Assembly: GCF_026626635.1 (NCBI RefSeq)
Contig: NZ_JAPNKA010000001.1
Location: 1,922,001-1,986,000, forward strand
DNA from: Archangium lansingense
GTDB taxonomy: Bacteria > Myxococcota > Myxococcia > Myxococcales > Myxococcaceae
DNA length: 64,000 nucleotides
Reading direction: 5' to 3'
Numbering within the stretch: the stretch's first letter is position 1; every line of letters starts with the position of its first letter. A program made the position numbers and the translations under genes. The notes under the pieces are model-generated. The model worked only from the letters and a program-made list of their open reading frames with translations. It had not been told where the DNA came from and did not search any database. Of the stretch, positions 1-7,813 are shown piece by piece.

Positions 1-594
1 ACGAATCCCAACTGCGGCCAGCTGATCAACATCTGCCTGGACCTCAACGTCTACGCCTCGATCGTCCAGCAGTTCCAGCACAGCGAGGGGGGACGACGCC
101 TGCTGTCCGAGCGCCCGTCCCTTCAGGGCAAGGTGCTGGACCTGGCCGTGCTGGAGAGCCTGCCCGAGGGAACGCTCGGCTATGAGTTCGCGCGTTACTA
201 CCGCGACAACAAAATCTCGCCCTTCGAGACGACGCTCGAGCTCAAGAGCGACATCGACTACATCGGCAAGCGCTACCGCGAGACGCATGACCTGTTGCAC
301 GTGCTGACGGGCTACGCCACGGACCAGGTGGGCGAGATGGAGCTGCAGGCGTACGCCCTGGGCAACCTGGGAATTCGGACCGCGGCGTTCATCCTGCTGA
401 TGAGCTCGTTTCAGCTCTTCAATGTTGTGCGGTCTGGCATCGGGGGGTCCGAGTACCTGCGGCGGCTGTGGGCCGCGTACCGCCGTGGCCGCGCGTCCCC
501 TCAGTTTCTCGACGTTTGGTTCGAGCACCATTGGGAGACCCCCGTGGCCACGCTGCGCGAGCGGCTGTGCGCCCCCGCGCAGCAGACGAACTGA
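1..594 (+). CDS. COQ4-family protein (5' end outside window)
   Basis: The reading frame is open from base 1, so the N-terminus lies upstream of the window. The visible part carries the COQ4 hallmark HDxxHx11E: HDLLH, eleven residues, then Glu, in the stretch at about 286-336. In characterised members this binds a metal; COQ4 supports ubiquinone biosynthesis, and recent work gives it a role in C1 decarboxylation/hydroxylation of the ring. Which quinone this homologue serves cannot be told here. A GTG at 133 is inside the conserved domain and is not the true start. The gene ends before an AT-rich promoter region that serves the next gene. Confidence 0.8.
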   Translation, partial: TNPNCGQLINICLDLNVYASIVQQFQHSEGGRRLLSERPSLQGKVLDLAVLESLPEGTLGYEFARYYRDNKISPFETTLELKSDIDYIGKRYRETHDLLHVLTGYATDQVGEMELQAYALGNLGIRTAAFILLMSSFQLFNVVRSGIGGSEYLRRLWAAYRRGRASPQFLDVWFEHHWETPVATLRERLCAPAQQTN

Positions 595-669
595 CGAAGG
601 GCGGAGGCTTCGCGGGGACAGGGAAGGGGTCGGAACCTCTTTGTTACACAATATTTAAGCAGCTTATTC

Positions 670-697
670 TTGACATTAGTTTTAATCATTATTTATC
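670..697 (+). promoter_or_regulatory. Putative sigma-70-type promoter of the CocE-like hydrolase
   Basis: An AT-rich patch (about 640-700) stands out from the GC-rich surroundings. It holds a perfect -35 TTGACA at 670-675 and, after 16 bases, TTTATC at 692-697 as a weak -10. A strong AGGAGG ribosome site at 719-724 and a TTG start at 731 follow. The -35 is seen directly; promoter function is inferred. Confidence 0.5.
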
Positions 698-730
698 GTT
701 CCCGGACACCCCCTCTGCAGGAGGAGCGCT

Positions 731-2302
731 TTGTCCTGGCTACGAGCAATCGCTGTATCCGCAGTGTTGTCGTTGTGCGTCATTGCTGGTCCTGCGTCCG
801 CTTCCTCGTCCTTCCGTCTCATCGACATCACCACGCGTGATGGAGTGACCCTGAAGGGCAACGTCTTCACGCCAGATACGCCGGGGCGATATCCGGCAAT
901 CATTTTCATCACCAGCTGGGCGCTGCCCAGCTTGGAGTACCTCGCGCAGGCGCAGCAGTTCGCCGATGCCGGGTACGTCGTGGTCTCGTACACCCCGCGA
1001 GGCTTCTGGACCTCGGGGGGAGCCATCGACACGGCTGGCCCCAAGGACATCGGCGATGTGACCGAGGTCATCAACTGGGCGCTGGCCAATACTCCCGCAG
1101 ATCCGGCTCGCATCGGTGCGGCGGGGGTTTCCTATGGCGCGGGCATCTCGTTGATCGGCGCGGCGTTTGACTCGCGCATTCGCGCCGTGGCCGCGTTGAG
1201 CTGCTGGACGGATCTGACGAACTCGCTGTTCGCGAACCAGACGCGCCATCTACAGAGCGCCGGGCTGCTGTGGCTCTCGGCGGAGCTGACCGGGAAGCCC
1301 TCTGCGGAGCTGCGGCAGGCCCTCTCGGACTTCTTCGCCAACCAGAACCTGGATGGCGTCATCTCCTACGCTCAGGCCCGCAGTGCCGCAACGTACCTGG
1401 ATCGCGTCAACGCGAGCCGTCCCGCCATCCTCATGGCCAATGCCTACGGCGATACCTTCTTCGAGCCGAATCAGCTTGCTGACTTCTTTACCCGGCTGTC
1501 GGGGCCGAAGCGGCTCGAGCTCCGTCCGGGTGACCACGCCATCCCCGAGCTGACCGGCATCTTGGGCATTCCCAACGACGCTTGGACGAGCACGCGCCGC
1601 TGGTTCGACCAGTACCTGCGCGGCGTGAACACGGGCATTGCCGCGGAGAATCCGGTTCAGCTTCAGATCCGGGGCCAGGGCTCCTACGAGTCATTCCCGT
1701 CGTGGGGCGCCGTCTCGACGAGCACCGCGCGCTACAACCTGAGCGATGTGCACTGGTGGAACAACGAGGGCGACCTCAAGACGGGCTCGGAGACGGGCTG
1801 GAGCGCGACGATCTTCGCGGGCGCTGACACTGTCGCCAACGGAGGCGTGGTGCTGCTGACGAACGGCGTGGAGGCCATCACGGGTGAGCCGCCCACGGCA
1901 TGGATTCCGGTGGTGGACCGGTCGAACGCGGCCGTCTGGCAGTCGGACTGGCTGACGAGCTCGCGACGCGTGCGCGGGTCCCCGCACCTGCGCCTGACCG
2001 TCACTCCGGGCAGTTCCGGGCAGACGACGGTCATCGCCTACCTCTTCGATACGGACTGGGCAGGGACGGGGAGCCTCGTCACGCACGTCGCGGTCACGCT
2101 CCGAGACGCCGTTGCCGGCCAGCCCCGTGCCGTGGACGTGGACTTCCCGGCGACGGCCTATGACGTTCCGAGCGGCCATCGCCTCTCGCTCGTCATCGAT
2201 ACTGTCGATCCGCTCTACGCAGACAAGGCGCCGGCCCTCTCCACGCTGACGTTCTCCTCGCCGTCGAGCAGCCCGTCCTATGTGTCTCTGCCGCTGAAGT
2301 AG
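731..2302 (+). CDS. Secreted CocE/NonD-family alpha/beta hydrolase
   Basis: 523 aa starting at TTG, chosen because AGGAGG lies 6 bases upstream and the next residues form a signal peptide ending near ASA (residue 25). The alpha/beta-hydrolase core carries the nucleophile elbow GVSYGAG with Ser134; a GDHA motif is the likely catalytic His region. The C-terminal third (about 300-523) matches the jelly-roll CocE/NonD C-terminal domain. Family members are X-Pro dipeptidyl peptidases, cocaine esterase and glutaryl-7-ACA acylases, so the substrate (ester or amide) is open. It is probably secreted. The gene seems to be transcribed alone, with a hairpin just downstream. Confidence 0.85.
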   Translation: MSWLRAIAVSAVLSLCVIAGPASASSSFRLIDITTRDGVTLKGNVFTPDTPGRYPAIIFITSWALPSLEYLAQAQQFADAGYVVVSYTPRGFWTSGGAIDTAGPKDIGDVTEVINWALANTPADPARIGAAGVSYGAGISLIGAAFDSRIRAVAALSCWTDLTNSLFANQTRHLQSAGLLWLSAELTGKPSAELRQALSDFFANQNLDGVISYAQARSAATYLDRVNASRPAILMANAYGDTFFEPNQLADFFTRLSGPKRLELRPGDHAIPELTGILGIPNDAWTSTRRWFDQYLRGVNTGIAAENPVQLQIRGQGSYESFPSWGAVSTSTARYNLSDVHWWNNEGDLKTGSETGWSATIFAGADTVANGGVVLLTNGVEAITGEPPTAWIPVVDRSNAAVWQSDWLTSSRRVRGSPHLRLTVTPGSSGQTTVIAYLFDTDWAGTGSLVTHVAVTLRDAVAGQPRAVDVDFPATAYDVPSGHRLSLVIDTVDPLYADKAPALSTLTFSSPSSSPSYVSLPLK

Positions 2303-2316
2303 AACGAGGCGCGCCG

Positions 2317-2356
2317 GCCAGCACCCAGGACTGCGATGCGGGGACAGGGTGCTGGC
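2317..2356 (+). terminator. Candidate hairpin terminator after the hydrolase
   Basis: A perfect 10-bp inverted repeat, GCCAGCACCC at 2317-2326 and GGGTGCTGGC at 2347-2356, with a 20-base loop, begins 15 bases after the stop codon. There is no T-tract, so intrinsic termination is uncertain. Confidence 0.45.
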
Positions 2357-2433
2357 TGCCGCCAGCGGGACTGAGGTCCAGCCGCACAACCGAGCACTTC
2401 TTGTGCGGCAAAACCAGGAGGATGAAGCTCTGA

Positions 2434-2661
2434 CAGGGGGGCGCGGCGACCCTCTCATTCGAGACCGACATTGTTTGTCAGCGCTGCACGGCCACTCGCG
2501 GGAGTGGCTGTGAGCGGTGCGCCGGCACCGGTCGTGAGCGCGAGCTGGTGTCCTTCTGGCTGAGGATTCCAGCTCGCGTCGCCAACGGGACGGTGCTGCA
2601 CCCCTCCGTCGAGCCGCTCAAACTGGTGAAGCCGGTGGCTTTCGTCGTTCGAAGTGCATGA
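2434..2661 (+). pseudogene. Fragment resembling the DnaJ zinc finger and C-terminal domain
   Basis: Between a TGA (2431-2433) and a TGA (2659-2661) one frame reads two cysteine pairs, CQRC and CERCAGTG, then LRIPARVANGTVL. This is the order of a DnaJ CxxCxGxG finger followed by the IPAGVxxGTxL strand of its C-terminal domain. No plausible start codon opens the frame: an AGGAGG-ATG just upstream (2422) runs into the TGA after three codons. A decayed remnant or small-gene ruin is the best reading. The remaining bases of the 2303-2686 gap hold only the hairpin. Confidence 0.4.
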
Positions 2662-2686
2662 AGCCGTTGATGAAGACGCCCGTCAT

Positions 2687-3277
2687 CTACTTCATGGTGA
2701 GATGGAGGGGGCCCACGAAGGTGACGGCGGGCTTGACGATGGGCGTGGCGGGCAACGTGTCCGCCAGAGGAATCACCCCTTGCTCGTTGTTGTTGTTCGA
2801 GCACGTCTTCTCGTCGTACCGGGAGGATTTGAGCTGGACCGTGGTGAGGGTGAGCGTGTCGGGCAGCGCCCGGAACGTGTCAGCGGAATCGCCAGGCACC
2901 TGGATGACAAGGCGAGACAGGTTGCGGCCCACATAGGCATTGCCCGTGCAGTCGGCTGCGTCGTAGTGGATGGTCATCTTGTCGGTCCTGAACTGGCCGG
3001 TGATCATGTCCAAGGTCCAGATGAAGCCCCTGGCATCGAAGTAGGCCGCCCCATCATCCAAGAGCACGCCTGGGCCGACCAACGTGTTGTTCGCATCCTC
3101 CCACACGGCGGTGGGGACCGAAGGGCCGGCGGGCCCTTGAGGGCCAGCGGGCCCCTGCGCACCAGTGGACCCCTGCGCACCAGTGGGCCCCGGGTCTCCC
3201 TTGGGCCCTTGAGCACCCGTGCAGGCCATGAGCGCCCCCAACAACATCACCCCAGCAAATGAATGGACGTTACGCAT
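2687..3277 (-). CDS. Collagen-like lipoprotein (copy 1)
   Basis: 196 aa. The signal peptide ends in a lipobox, LMAC (Cys19), followed at once by about eleven Gly-X-Y triplets and then a globular C-terminal domain of about 145 residues. AAGGAA precedes the ATG. It is the downstream member of a tandem pair with the gene at 3367-3951. The two share the lipobox-collagen layout, an AADCTGNAYV motif, VPGDSADT and the tail ending TFVGPLHL. Bacterial collagen-like stretches usually form trimeric surface stalks; that role is inferred. The C-terminal domain is not recognised. Confidence 0.75.
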   Translation of the reverse strand: MRNVHSFAGVMLLGALMACTGAQGPKGDPGPTGAQGSTGAQGPAGPQGPAGPSVPTAVWEDANNTLVGPGVLLDDGAAYFDARGFIWTLDMITGQFRTDKMTIHYDAADCTGNAYVGRNLSRLVIQVPGDSADTFRALPDTLTLTTVQLKSSRYDEKTCSNNNNEQGVIPLADTLPATPIVKPAVTFVGPLHLTMK

Positions 3278-3366
3278 GATGATTCCTTAGTGAAGGCTGC
3301 GCGCGAGAGCCCGCATCGGACTCCTCCAGCGCGGCAAGACATGGGTTTCCTGAAACACACTCGGGG

Positions 3367-3951
3367 CTACTGCAAGGCCAGATGGAGGGGGCCCACGAAG
3401 GTGACGGCGGGCTTGACGATGGGCGTGGTGGGCAGCGTGTCTGCCAGAGGCACTACCGCTTGCTCATGGCCGGTGTTGAAGCACGACGTGCCAGTCCGGG
3501 TGGATTTGAGCTGGAGATTCGTGGCGGTGTACGTGTCGGACTGGGTCCGGAGCGTGTCAGCGGAATCGCCAGGTACCTGGAAGACAAGGCGAGGCAGCGT
3601 GGCGTTCACATAGGCATTGCCCGTGCAGTCCGCCGCGTCGTATTTGATGTCCAGGGATTCAGCCTGGAGCTGTCCGGTAGACGGATCCACGAACCAGACA
3701 CGCCCCCCGGCATCGAAGTAGAGCACCTCCTCGTTCGTGAGGACCGGGCCGACGTACGTGTTGTTCGCATCCCGCCATACGGCGGGACGAGAAGTGGCCG
3801 AGGGGCCCTGGGGGCCAGTGGGCCCTTGCGGGCCGGCGGTGCCAGCGGGCCCGTCCGGACCGGCCGGTCCCGGCTCACCCTTGGGCCCGGCGGTGCAAGC
3901 CATGAGCCCTCCCAACACCATTGCAACAGCGAACTTCCTGACTCCATGCAT
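3367..3951 (-). CDS. Collagen-like lipoprotein (copy 2)
   Basis: 194 aa, a paralogue of the neighbour at 2687-3277, transcribed in the same direction with an 89-bp gap. GAGGAG precedes the ATG. It has a lipobox LMAC, about ten Gly-X-Y triplets (GPK, GEP, GPA, GPD and so on), then the same unrecognised C-terminal domain. Two cysteines in that domain are kept in both copies and could form a disulfide. The collagen parts differ in triplet order while the C-terminal tails stay close, as expected for faster change in the repeat. Probably an outer-membrane or surface lipoprotein. Confidence 0.75.
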   Translation of the reverse strand: MHGVRKFAVAMVLGGLMACTAGPKGEPGPAGPDGPAGTAGPQGPTGPQGPSATSRPAVWRDANNTYVGPVLTNEEVLYFDAGGRVWFVDPSTGQLQAESLDIKYDAADCTGNAYVNATLPRLVFQVPGDSADTLRTQSDTYTATNLQLKSTRTGTSCFNTGHEQAVVPLADTLPTTPIVKPAVTFVGPLHLALQ

Positions 3952-4009
3952 GATGACTCCTCAGTTGCGGCTGCGCGCGCGAACTCAACACGACCGGAGA
4001 CCGGAGACG

Positions 4010-4047
4010 GTGTCAAAGGATTCCCGGAGATGGTGTCAAAGGACTCG
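4010..4047 (+). repeat. Left REP-like end of the RAYT element
   Basis: Two direct copies of GTGTCAAAGGA (4010-4020 and 4033-4043), the second extended to GTGTCAAAGGACTCG. Related copies occur at 9863-9877, 43404-43418 and 51000-51014. Confidence 0.7.
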
Positions 4048-4178
4048 AAACGAGGTTCTTGAACGAGAAATGAGACTCGGCGTAGATGGGTCACCGACCG
4101 CGCTTCGAGTCTTTCTGAGGACTTGGAGTTGGCCCACAGGGTGCATTCCTCCTGGCGTAGGCGTAACGCACGCAGGGG

Positions 4179-5117
4179 ATGGGGATGGGCTGGCCGTTGA
4201 GGATGTTCCAAGAGGAGGGGCTCTATTTCGTCACGTCCAGGTGCTTCCAGGGACGTCTGTTGCTGCGTCCTAGCGCGGAGGTCAATGAGGTGGTGGGGGG
4301 CGTGTTGGCGCGAGCCGTCCAGCAGAGTGCCGGCACCATACGGCTGCACGCCTTCACCTTCGCATCCAACCACTTCCACCTGCTGGTGTGGGCGCGCGGT
4401 GCCGCGCTTGCGTCCTTCATGCAGTACCTGCGCTCCAATTTGTCCAAGAAGGTAGGCAGGCTGGTGGACTGGAGTGGGGGGTTCTGGGAGAGGCGCTACT
4501 CGGCGGAGCCGGTGCTGGACGACACAGCACTGGTGGGCCGGCTACGCTACGTGCTCGCCCATGGGGTGAAAGAGGGACTGGTGGAAAGGTGCGCCGAGTG
4601 GCCGGGCCTCACGTGTCTGCCACAATTGCTGGGTCCGGCGCGGCGACTGTTCAAGTGGTTCAACTGGACGAAGCGCTGGAACAAGAGGGGGAGCGAAGAC
4701 ATGGCTGGAGCGCAGGAGCGCTTCGCGCAGCAATGGGCCGAGCCTGTGGAGTTGGAGGTGGCGCCCCTTCCGTGTTGGAACGGACTGGGGGAGGAGTCGA
4801 GGCGGCGTGCGGTGCAGGGATTGGTGGAGGAGGTAGAAGCTGAGGCGCGCGCACGCGACAAGCCAGTGCTTGGGGAGCGCGCCGTGAGAGTACAGCACCC
4901 GCATACCCGGCCCGAACATCTCAAGCGCAGCCCGCGGCCGTTGGGGCATGCCTCCACGCGCCAGGCGTTGCGGGAGTTGCGTGAGCAGTACGGTGCCTTC
5001 GTCGCGGCGTTCCGAGAGGCGGCGGCTCGGTGGAGGCGGGGGGATTTCTCAGCGCCCTTTCCGCTTTTCTCCTTTCCTCCGCGAGTCGTGCCGGGTCGCG
5101 TCGCTCGAGTTCTTTGA
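4179..5117 (+). CDS. REP-associated tyrosine transposase (RAYT)
   Basis: 312 aa, longer than typical RAYTs of about 150-250 aa. The Y1_Tnp HUH motif is visible in ASNHFHLLVW (about residues 62-71), and a candidate catalytic Tyr lies in ERRYSAEP (about 107). These enzymes nick and join single-stranded DNA at palindromic REP sequences. The C-terminal 60 residues include basic and Pro/Phe-rich segments ending RVARVL, and the coding region itself runs into the right-end repeat, so the last codons are repeat DNA. The upstream repeats are inverted relative to the downstream ones. No frameshift is seen, so the enzyme may be active. Confidence 0.8.
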   Translation: MGMGWPLRMFQEEGLYFVTSRCFQGRLLLRPSAEVNEVVGGVLARAVQQSAGTIRLHAFTFASNHFHLLVWARGAALASFMQYLRSNLSKKVGRLVDWSGGFWERRYSAEPVLDDTALVGRLRYVLAHGVKEGLVERCAEWPGLTCLPQLLGPARRLFKWFNWTKRWNKRGSEDMAGAQERFAQQWAEPVELEVAPLPCWNGLGEESRRRAVQGLVEEVEAEARARDKPVLGERAVRVQHPHTRPEHLKRSPRPLGHASTRQALRELREQYGAFVAAFREAAARWRRGDFSAPFPLFSFPPRVVPGRVARVL

Positions 5118-5157
5118 CACTCTCTCGCTGGCTCGAGTTCTTTGACACTCTCTCGGG
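5106..5157 (+). repeat. Right REP-like end of the RAYT element
   Basis: Two direct copies of CGAGTTCTTTGACAC followed by TCTCTCG (5106-5127 and 5134-5155), 28 bp apart. The first copy contains the transposase stop codon. Further copies with CGAATTCTTTGACACC lie at 34228, 34355, 46477 and 51289. Confidence 0.7.
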
Positions 5158-5307
5158 CCCCTCGACGAGCCGCTGGTTCCCTTTCCTCGCCTGCTCGATG
5201 ACCTCGATGTCACCATGCGCTTTCTTCGCGAGCGCGGACGTACGGAAGGTGTCGAGGTGAGCTGGGCTCCCCAGGGGACGCGTTTCGACCCGTTCGTGGG
5301 GCTTTGA
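5158..5307 (+). pseudogene. 3' tail of an unknown gene cut by the RAYT element
   Basis: Directly after the element border a frame of about 49 codons reads like normal coding sequence (PLDEPLVPFPRLLDDLD at its start, FDPFVGL at its end) and stops at 5305-5307. It has no start of its own. It looks like the end of a gene whose upstream part was lost or displaced when the element arrived. The family is not recognised. Confidence 0.35.
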
Positions 5308-5366
5308 GACGCAGGGGAGCGGAGGTATCCCAGGTGGAATCCTCTCCCGTTGCACCAGTGGCAGCA

Positions 5367-6167
5367 TCAAATAGAAGTGCTCCGCCGCCTGGCCATGCAC
5401 TGTGCCGGGGTCGTGCCGAGGAACCGCTTGAACATGGCGATGAACGCACTCACGCTTTCGTAGCCCAGGGCGAAGGCCACGTTCCCAACAGGCTCACCCT
5501 CTGACAGCAGCGCGAGGGCGCGCGCCAGCTTCGCCTGCTGCCGCCAGTGCACGAAGGTCATGCCCGTCTCCTGTTTGAAGTGGCGCGTGAGGGATCGCTC
5601 GCTGATGCCCGCCCAGGAGGCCAGGGCTCCAATGCTTCGCGCGTCGGCCGGATTCGCGAGGAGCGCCCGGGCGATGGCGGCGAGCCGCCGCTCTCTCGGC
5701 ATGGGTAGACGCAGCGCCAGCTCCTCTTCCGCGACCTGGAGCTCGTCGATGGCGATCTCCGCCAGACGGGCCTGAGGCGGGCTGAGCGGCGCACCGGGCT
5801 CCCAGTCCGTGGCTCGCTCGACAACGGCCTCCAGTACCCGAGACATCCGCACGACACGGGCTTCCCCGGGCAGCCGTTCACAGGCTCGGGCCGAGACATA
5901 GACGCTCCATCCGCTCGTTGGGCCGTGCCACTGCGCCGAGTGCCATGTGCCGGGAGGAATCCAGCCGGCCATTCCCGGAGGCATGAGCCAGTTGCCGCGC
6001 GAGGTATGGATGACGAGCAGCCCGTTCTGGATGGAGAACAGCTGTCCCCTCTCATGGCGGTGCCGGGCAAGCTCGGGCTCCTGGCCCGAGTGGATGGGAA
6101 TGGCGATGAGCGTCGGTTCGTCCGGACGCTCGATGGCAGCGATGATGTGCGCACTCGGCTTCGGCAT
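5367..6167 (-). CDS. AraC-family transcriptional regulator with cupin sensor
   Basis: 266 aa. The N-terminal cupin-type sensor (about 15-110) has the HRHERGQL and WIPPGTWHSA signatures. The C-terminal double helix-turn-helix (about 165-260) contains LASWAGISERSLTRHF and the second-helix motif ALGYESVSAFIAMFKR followed by GTTP. It is divergent from the flavin monooxygenase at 6268; the 100-bp region between them is the likely shared operator. The simplest inference is that it controls that gene in response to a small molecule. Confidence 0.88.
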   Translation of the reverse strand: MPKPSAHIIAAIERPDEPTLIAIPIHSGQEPELARHRHERGQLFSIQNGLLVIHTSRGNWLMPPGMAGWIPPGTWHSAQWHGPTSGWSVYVSARACERLPGEARVVRMSRVLEAVVERATDWEPGAPLSPPQARLAEIAIDELQVAEEELALRLPMPRERRLAAIARALLANPADARSIGALASWAGISERSLTRHFKQETGMTFVHWRQQAKLARALALLSEGEPVGNVAFALGYESVSAFIAMFKRFLGTTPAQCMARRRSTSI

Positions 6168-6267
6168 GTTGGCGGAAGATCGGTATTCTTTGGCTGGATG
6201 ACGTTACCACGCCACACATGCCGGGCCCTATGGTGATGCATGAACAATCATTGCCATGGAGCTGAAC

Positions 6268-7728
6268 ATGAAGGATGTCATCGAGGTCGCCGTCGTTGGC
6301 GGTGGACCGACCGGATTGATGCTTGCCTGTGAATTGGCCCTGGCGGGCATTGCCGTGACGGTATTCGAGCGCAGGAATGAGCCGGTCCAGCAATCGCGCG
6401 CATTGACGCTCCATCCGCGCTCGCTCGAGGTCCTGGCGCTGCGCGGATGGGAGGGGCCCTTCCTGGAGCGCGGCAAGCCCCTGCCGACCGGCCACTTCGG
6501 CATGCTCGACACGCGGCTCGACTTCTCGGCGCTCGACACGGCCTTCAAGTTCACGCTGTTCATCTCCCAGGCCGTCACCGAGATGCTGCTCGAGGAGCGC
6601 GCCCGTTTGCTCGGGGTGGACATCCGGCGCGGATACGAGGTGCGGGAGTTGCGGCAGGATGACGAAGGTGTGGACCTCGTTGGAGCGGCCTCGGGTCAGG
6701 CCTTCCGCTGCCGCGCGCGTTATGTGGTTGGCGCGGATGGGGCGCGCAGCATCGTCCGGCAGCTCGCGGGGATCGGCTTCGTGGGAACGGACACCTCGGT
6801 CACCGCCATGCTGGGCGACGTGGTCCTCTCCGAACCCCCCTCGACGCCTGCCTTCTCCACCATCAACACCCGGGGCGGCATCATGATCGTCCCGCTCAGC
6901 CCCGGCATCCACCGGCTCATCCTCTTCGACCCCGAACGCATGCAGGTGCCGGTCAAGGAGGGCGTCACGCTCGACGAGCTGCGGCGGAGCGTCACGAGGA
7001 TTTGTGGCACCGACCTCGGGATGAGGGACCCCCAGTGGCTGTCTCGCTTTGGCAACGAGACGCGGATCGCCGAAACCTACAAGGCCGGCCGCGTGCTGCT
7101 CGCTGGCGATGCCGCGCACATCCACTTTCCTGCTGGAGGGCAGGGCCTCAATGTCGGTTTGCAGGACGCCATGAATCTCGGCTGGAAGCTCGCCGGAGTG
7201 CTGCGAGATCGGGCCCCGGTGTCGCTGCTCGATAGCTACCACCGGGAGCGCTACCCGGTGGGCCATGCGCTCACGCGCAACACGGAGGCGCAGACCGCCC
7301 TCATGGCCTGTTCACCCTCCGTCCTGGCCTTGCGCGACATGTTGTCGGGCTTCTTGAAGGACCCGGCCTTGAATCGCTCCCTGGCGGAGCGTCTGGGAGC
7401 CATGGACGTGGTCTATCCGGACCTGGACGTGCCCGCTCCCCGCTTCGAGGGAGGGCTCGTGACGGCCTTGACCGGTAAGAGGCTCCCCGACCTGGAGCTG
7501 AAGCTGCTCGATGGGGTCGTGAGGAGGCTCTACTCCTTCATGCATGAGGGAAAGTGGCTGGTGCTGCAGCTCCGGGGCGGCCACGGCCCCAACGTTTCGT
7601 TGGACCCGGCGTGGAAGGGCTGGACGAACGTCGTTCAGGCTCATCCAGGCGATGACTGCGAGGAGCTCCGTGGGCTGAGCGGACTGCTGCTCCGCCCGGA
7701 TGGGCACGTGGGCTGGGCCTGGGCCTAG
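6268..7728 (+). CDS. FAD-dependent aromatic monooxygenase (PheA/TfdB, RdmE/Rox-like class)
   Basis: 486 aa from the ATG at 6268, preferred because GGAG sits 6 bases upstream; an in-frame ATG at 6256 would add four residues. The FAD fold is clear: VVGGGPTGLMLACELA near the start, the DG motif in VGADGARSIVR, and the GD motif in RVLLAGDAAHIHFPAGGQG. These mark group A flavoprotein hydroxylases, which use NAD(P)H and O2 to hydroxylate aromatic rings. The length fits RdmE, PgaE and rifampicin-monooxygenase relatives. Substrate is unknown. It is transcribed away from an AraC regulator, suggesting induction by its own substrate. Confidence 0.85.
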   Translation: MKDVIEVAVVGGGPTGLMLACELALAGIAVTVFERRNEPVQQSRALTLHPRSLEVLALRGWEGPFLERGKPLPTGHFGMLDTRLDFSALDTAFKFTLFISQAVTEMLLEERARLLGVDIRRGYEVRELRQDDEGVDLVGAASGQAFRCRARYVVGADGARSIVRQLAGIGFVGTDTSVTAMLGDVVLSEPPSTPAFSTINTRGGIMIVPLSPGIHRLILFDPERMQVPVKEGVTLDELRRSVTRICGTDLGMRDPQWLSRFGNETRIAETYKAGRVLLAGDAAHIHFPAGGQGLNVGLQDAMNLGWKLAGVLRDRAPVSLLDSYHRERYPVGHALTRNTEAQTALMACSPSVLALRDMLSGFLKDPALNRSLAERLGAMDVVYPDLDVPAPRFEGGLVTALTGKRLPDLELKLLDGVVRRLYSFMHEGKWLVLQLRGGHGPNVSLDPAWKGWTNVVQAHPGDDCEELRGLSGLLLRPDGHVGWAWA

Positions 7729-7790
7729 GCATGTTCTAGACGGCCAGCAACCAGAGGGACTTCTCACACGGCCGGCGACTCATGGGGAAT

Positions 7791-7807
7791 GCACGCGAGG
7801 AGCGTGC
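7791..7807. terminator. Small hairpin between convergent genes
   Basis: GCACGC at 7791-7796 and GCGTGC at 7802-7807 form a perfect 6-bp stem with a 5-base loop, in the 85-bp gap between the convergent monooxygenase and DUF4157-Fic genes. No T-tract. Confidence 0.3.
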
Positions 7808-7813
7808 CTGGGT

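Larger units (their letters stand above)
4001..5157 (+). mobile_element. Complete RAYT element with inverted REP-like ends
   Basis: A transposase gene (4179-5117) is bracketed by inverted short repeats. The left side has GTGTCAAAGGA at 4010-4020 and GTGTCAAAGGACTCG at 4033-4047. The right side has CGAGTTCTTTGACAC at 5106-5120 and again at 5134-5148; its reverse complement GTGTCAAAGAACTCG differs from the left copy by one base. The left end shares the 20 bases at 4001-4020 exactly with 50991-51010, which fixes a border. The right border is taken at the end of CTCTCGG. Confidence 0.7.

Noticed and set aside
3004..3216. Minus-strand frame of Arg/Pro/Leu repeats inside collagen-like copy 1
   Set aside because: Frame-shifted reading of the Gly-X-Y repeat DNA; the lipobox and ribosome site belong to the other frame.
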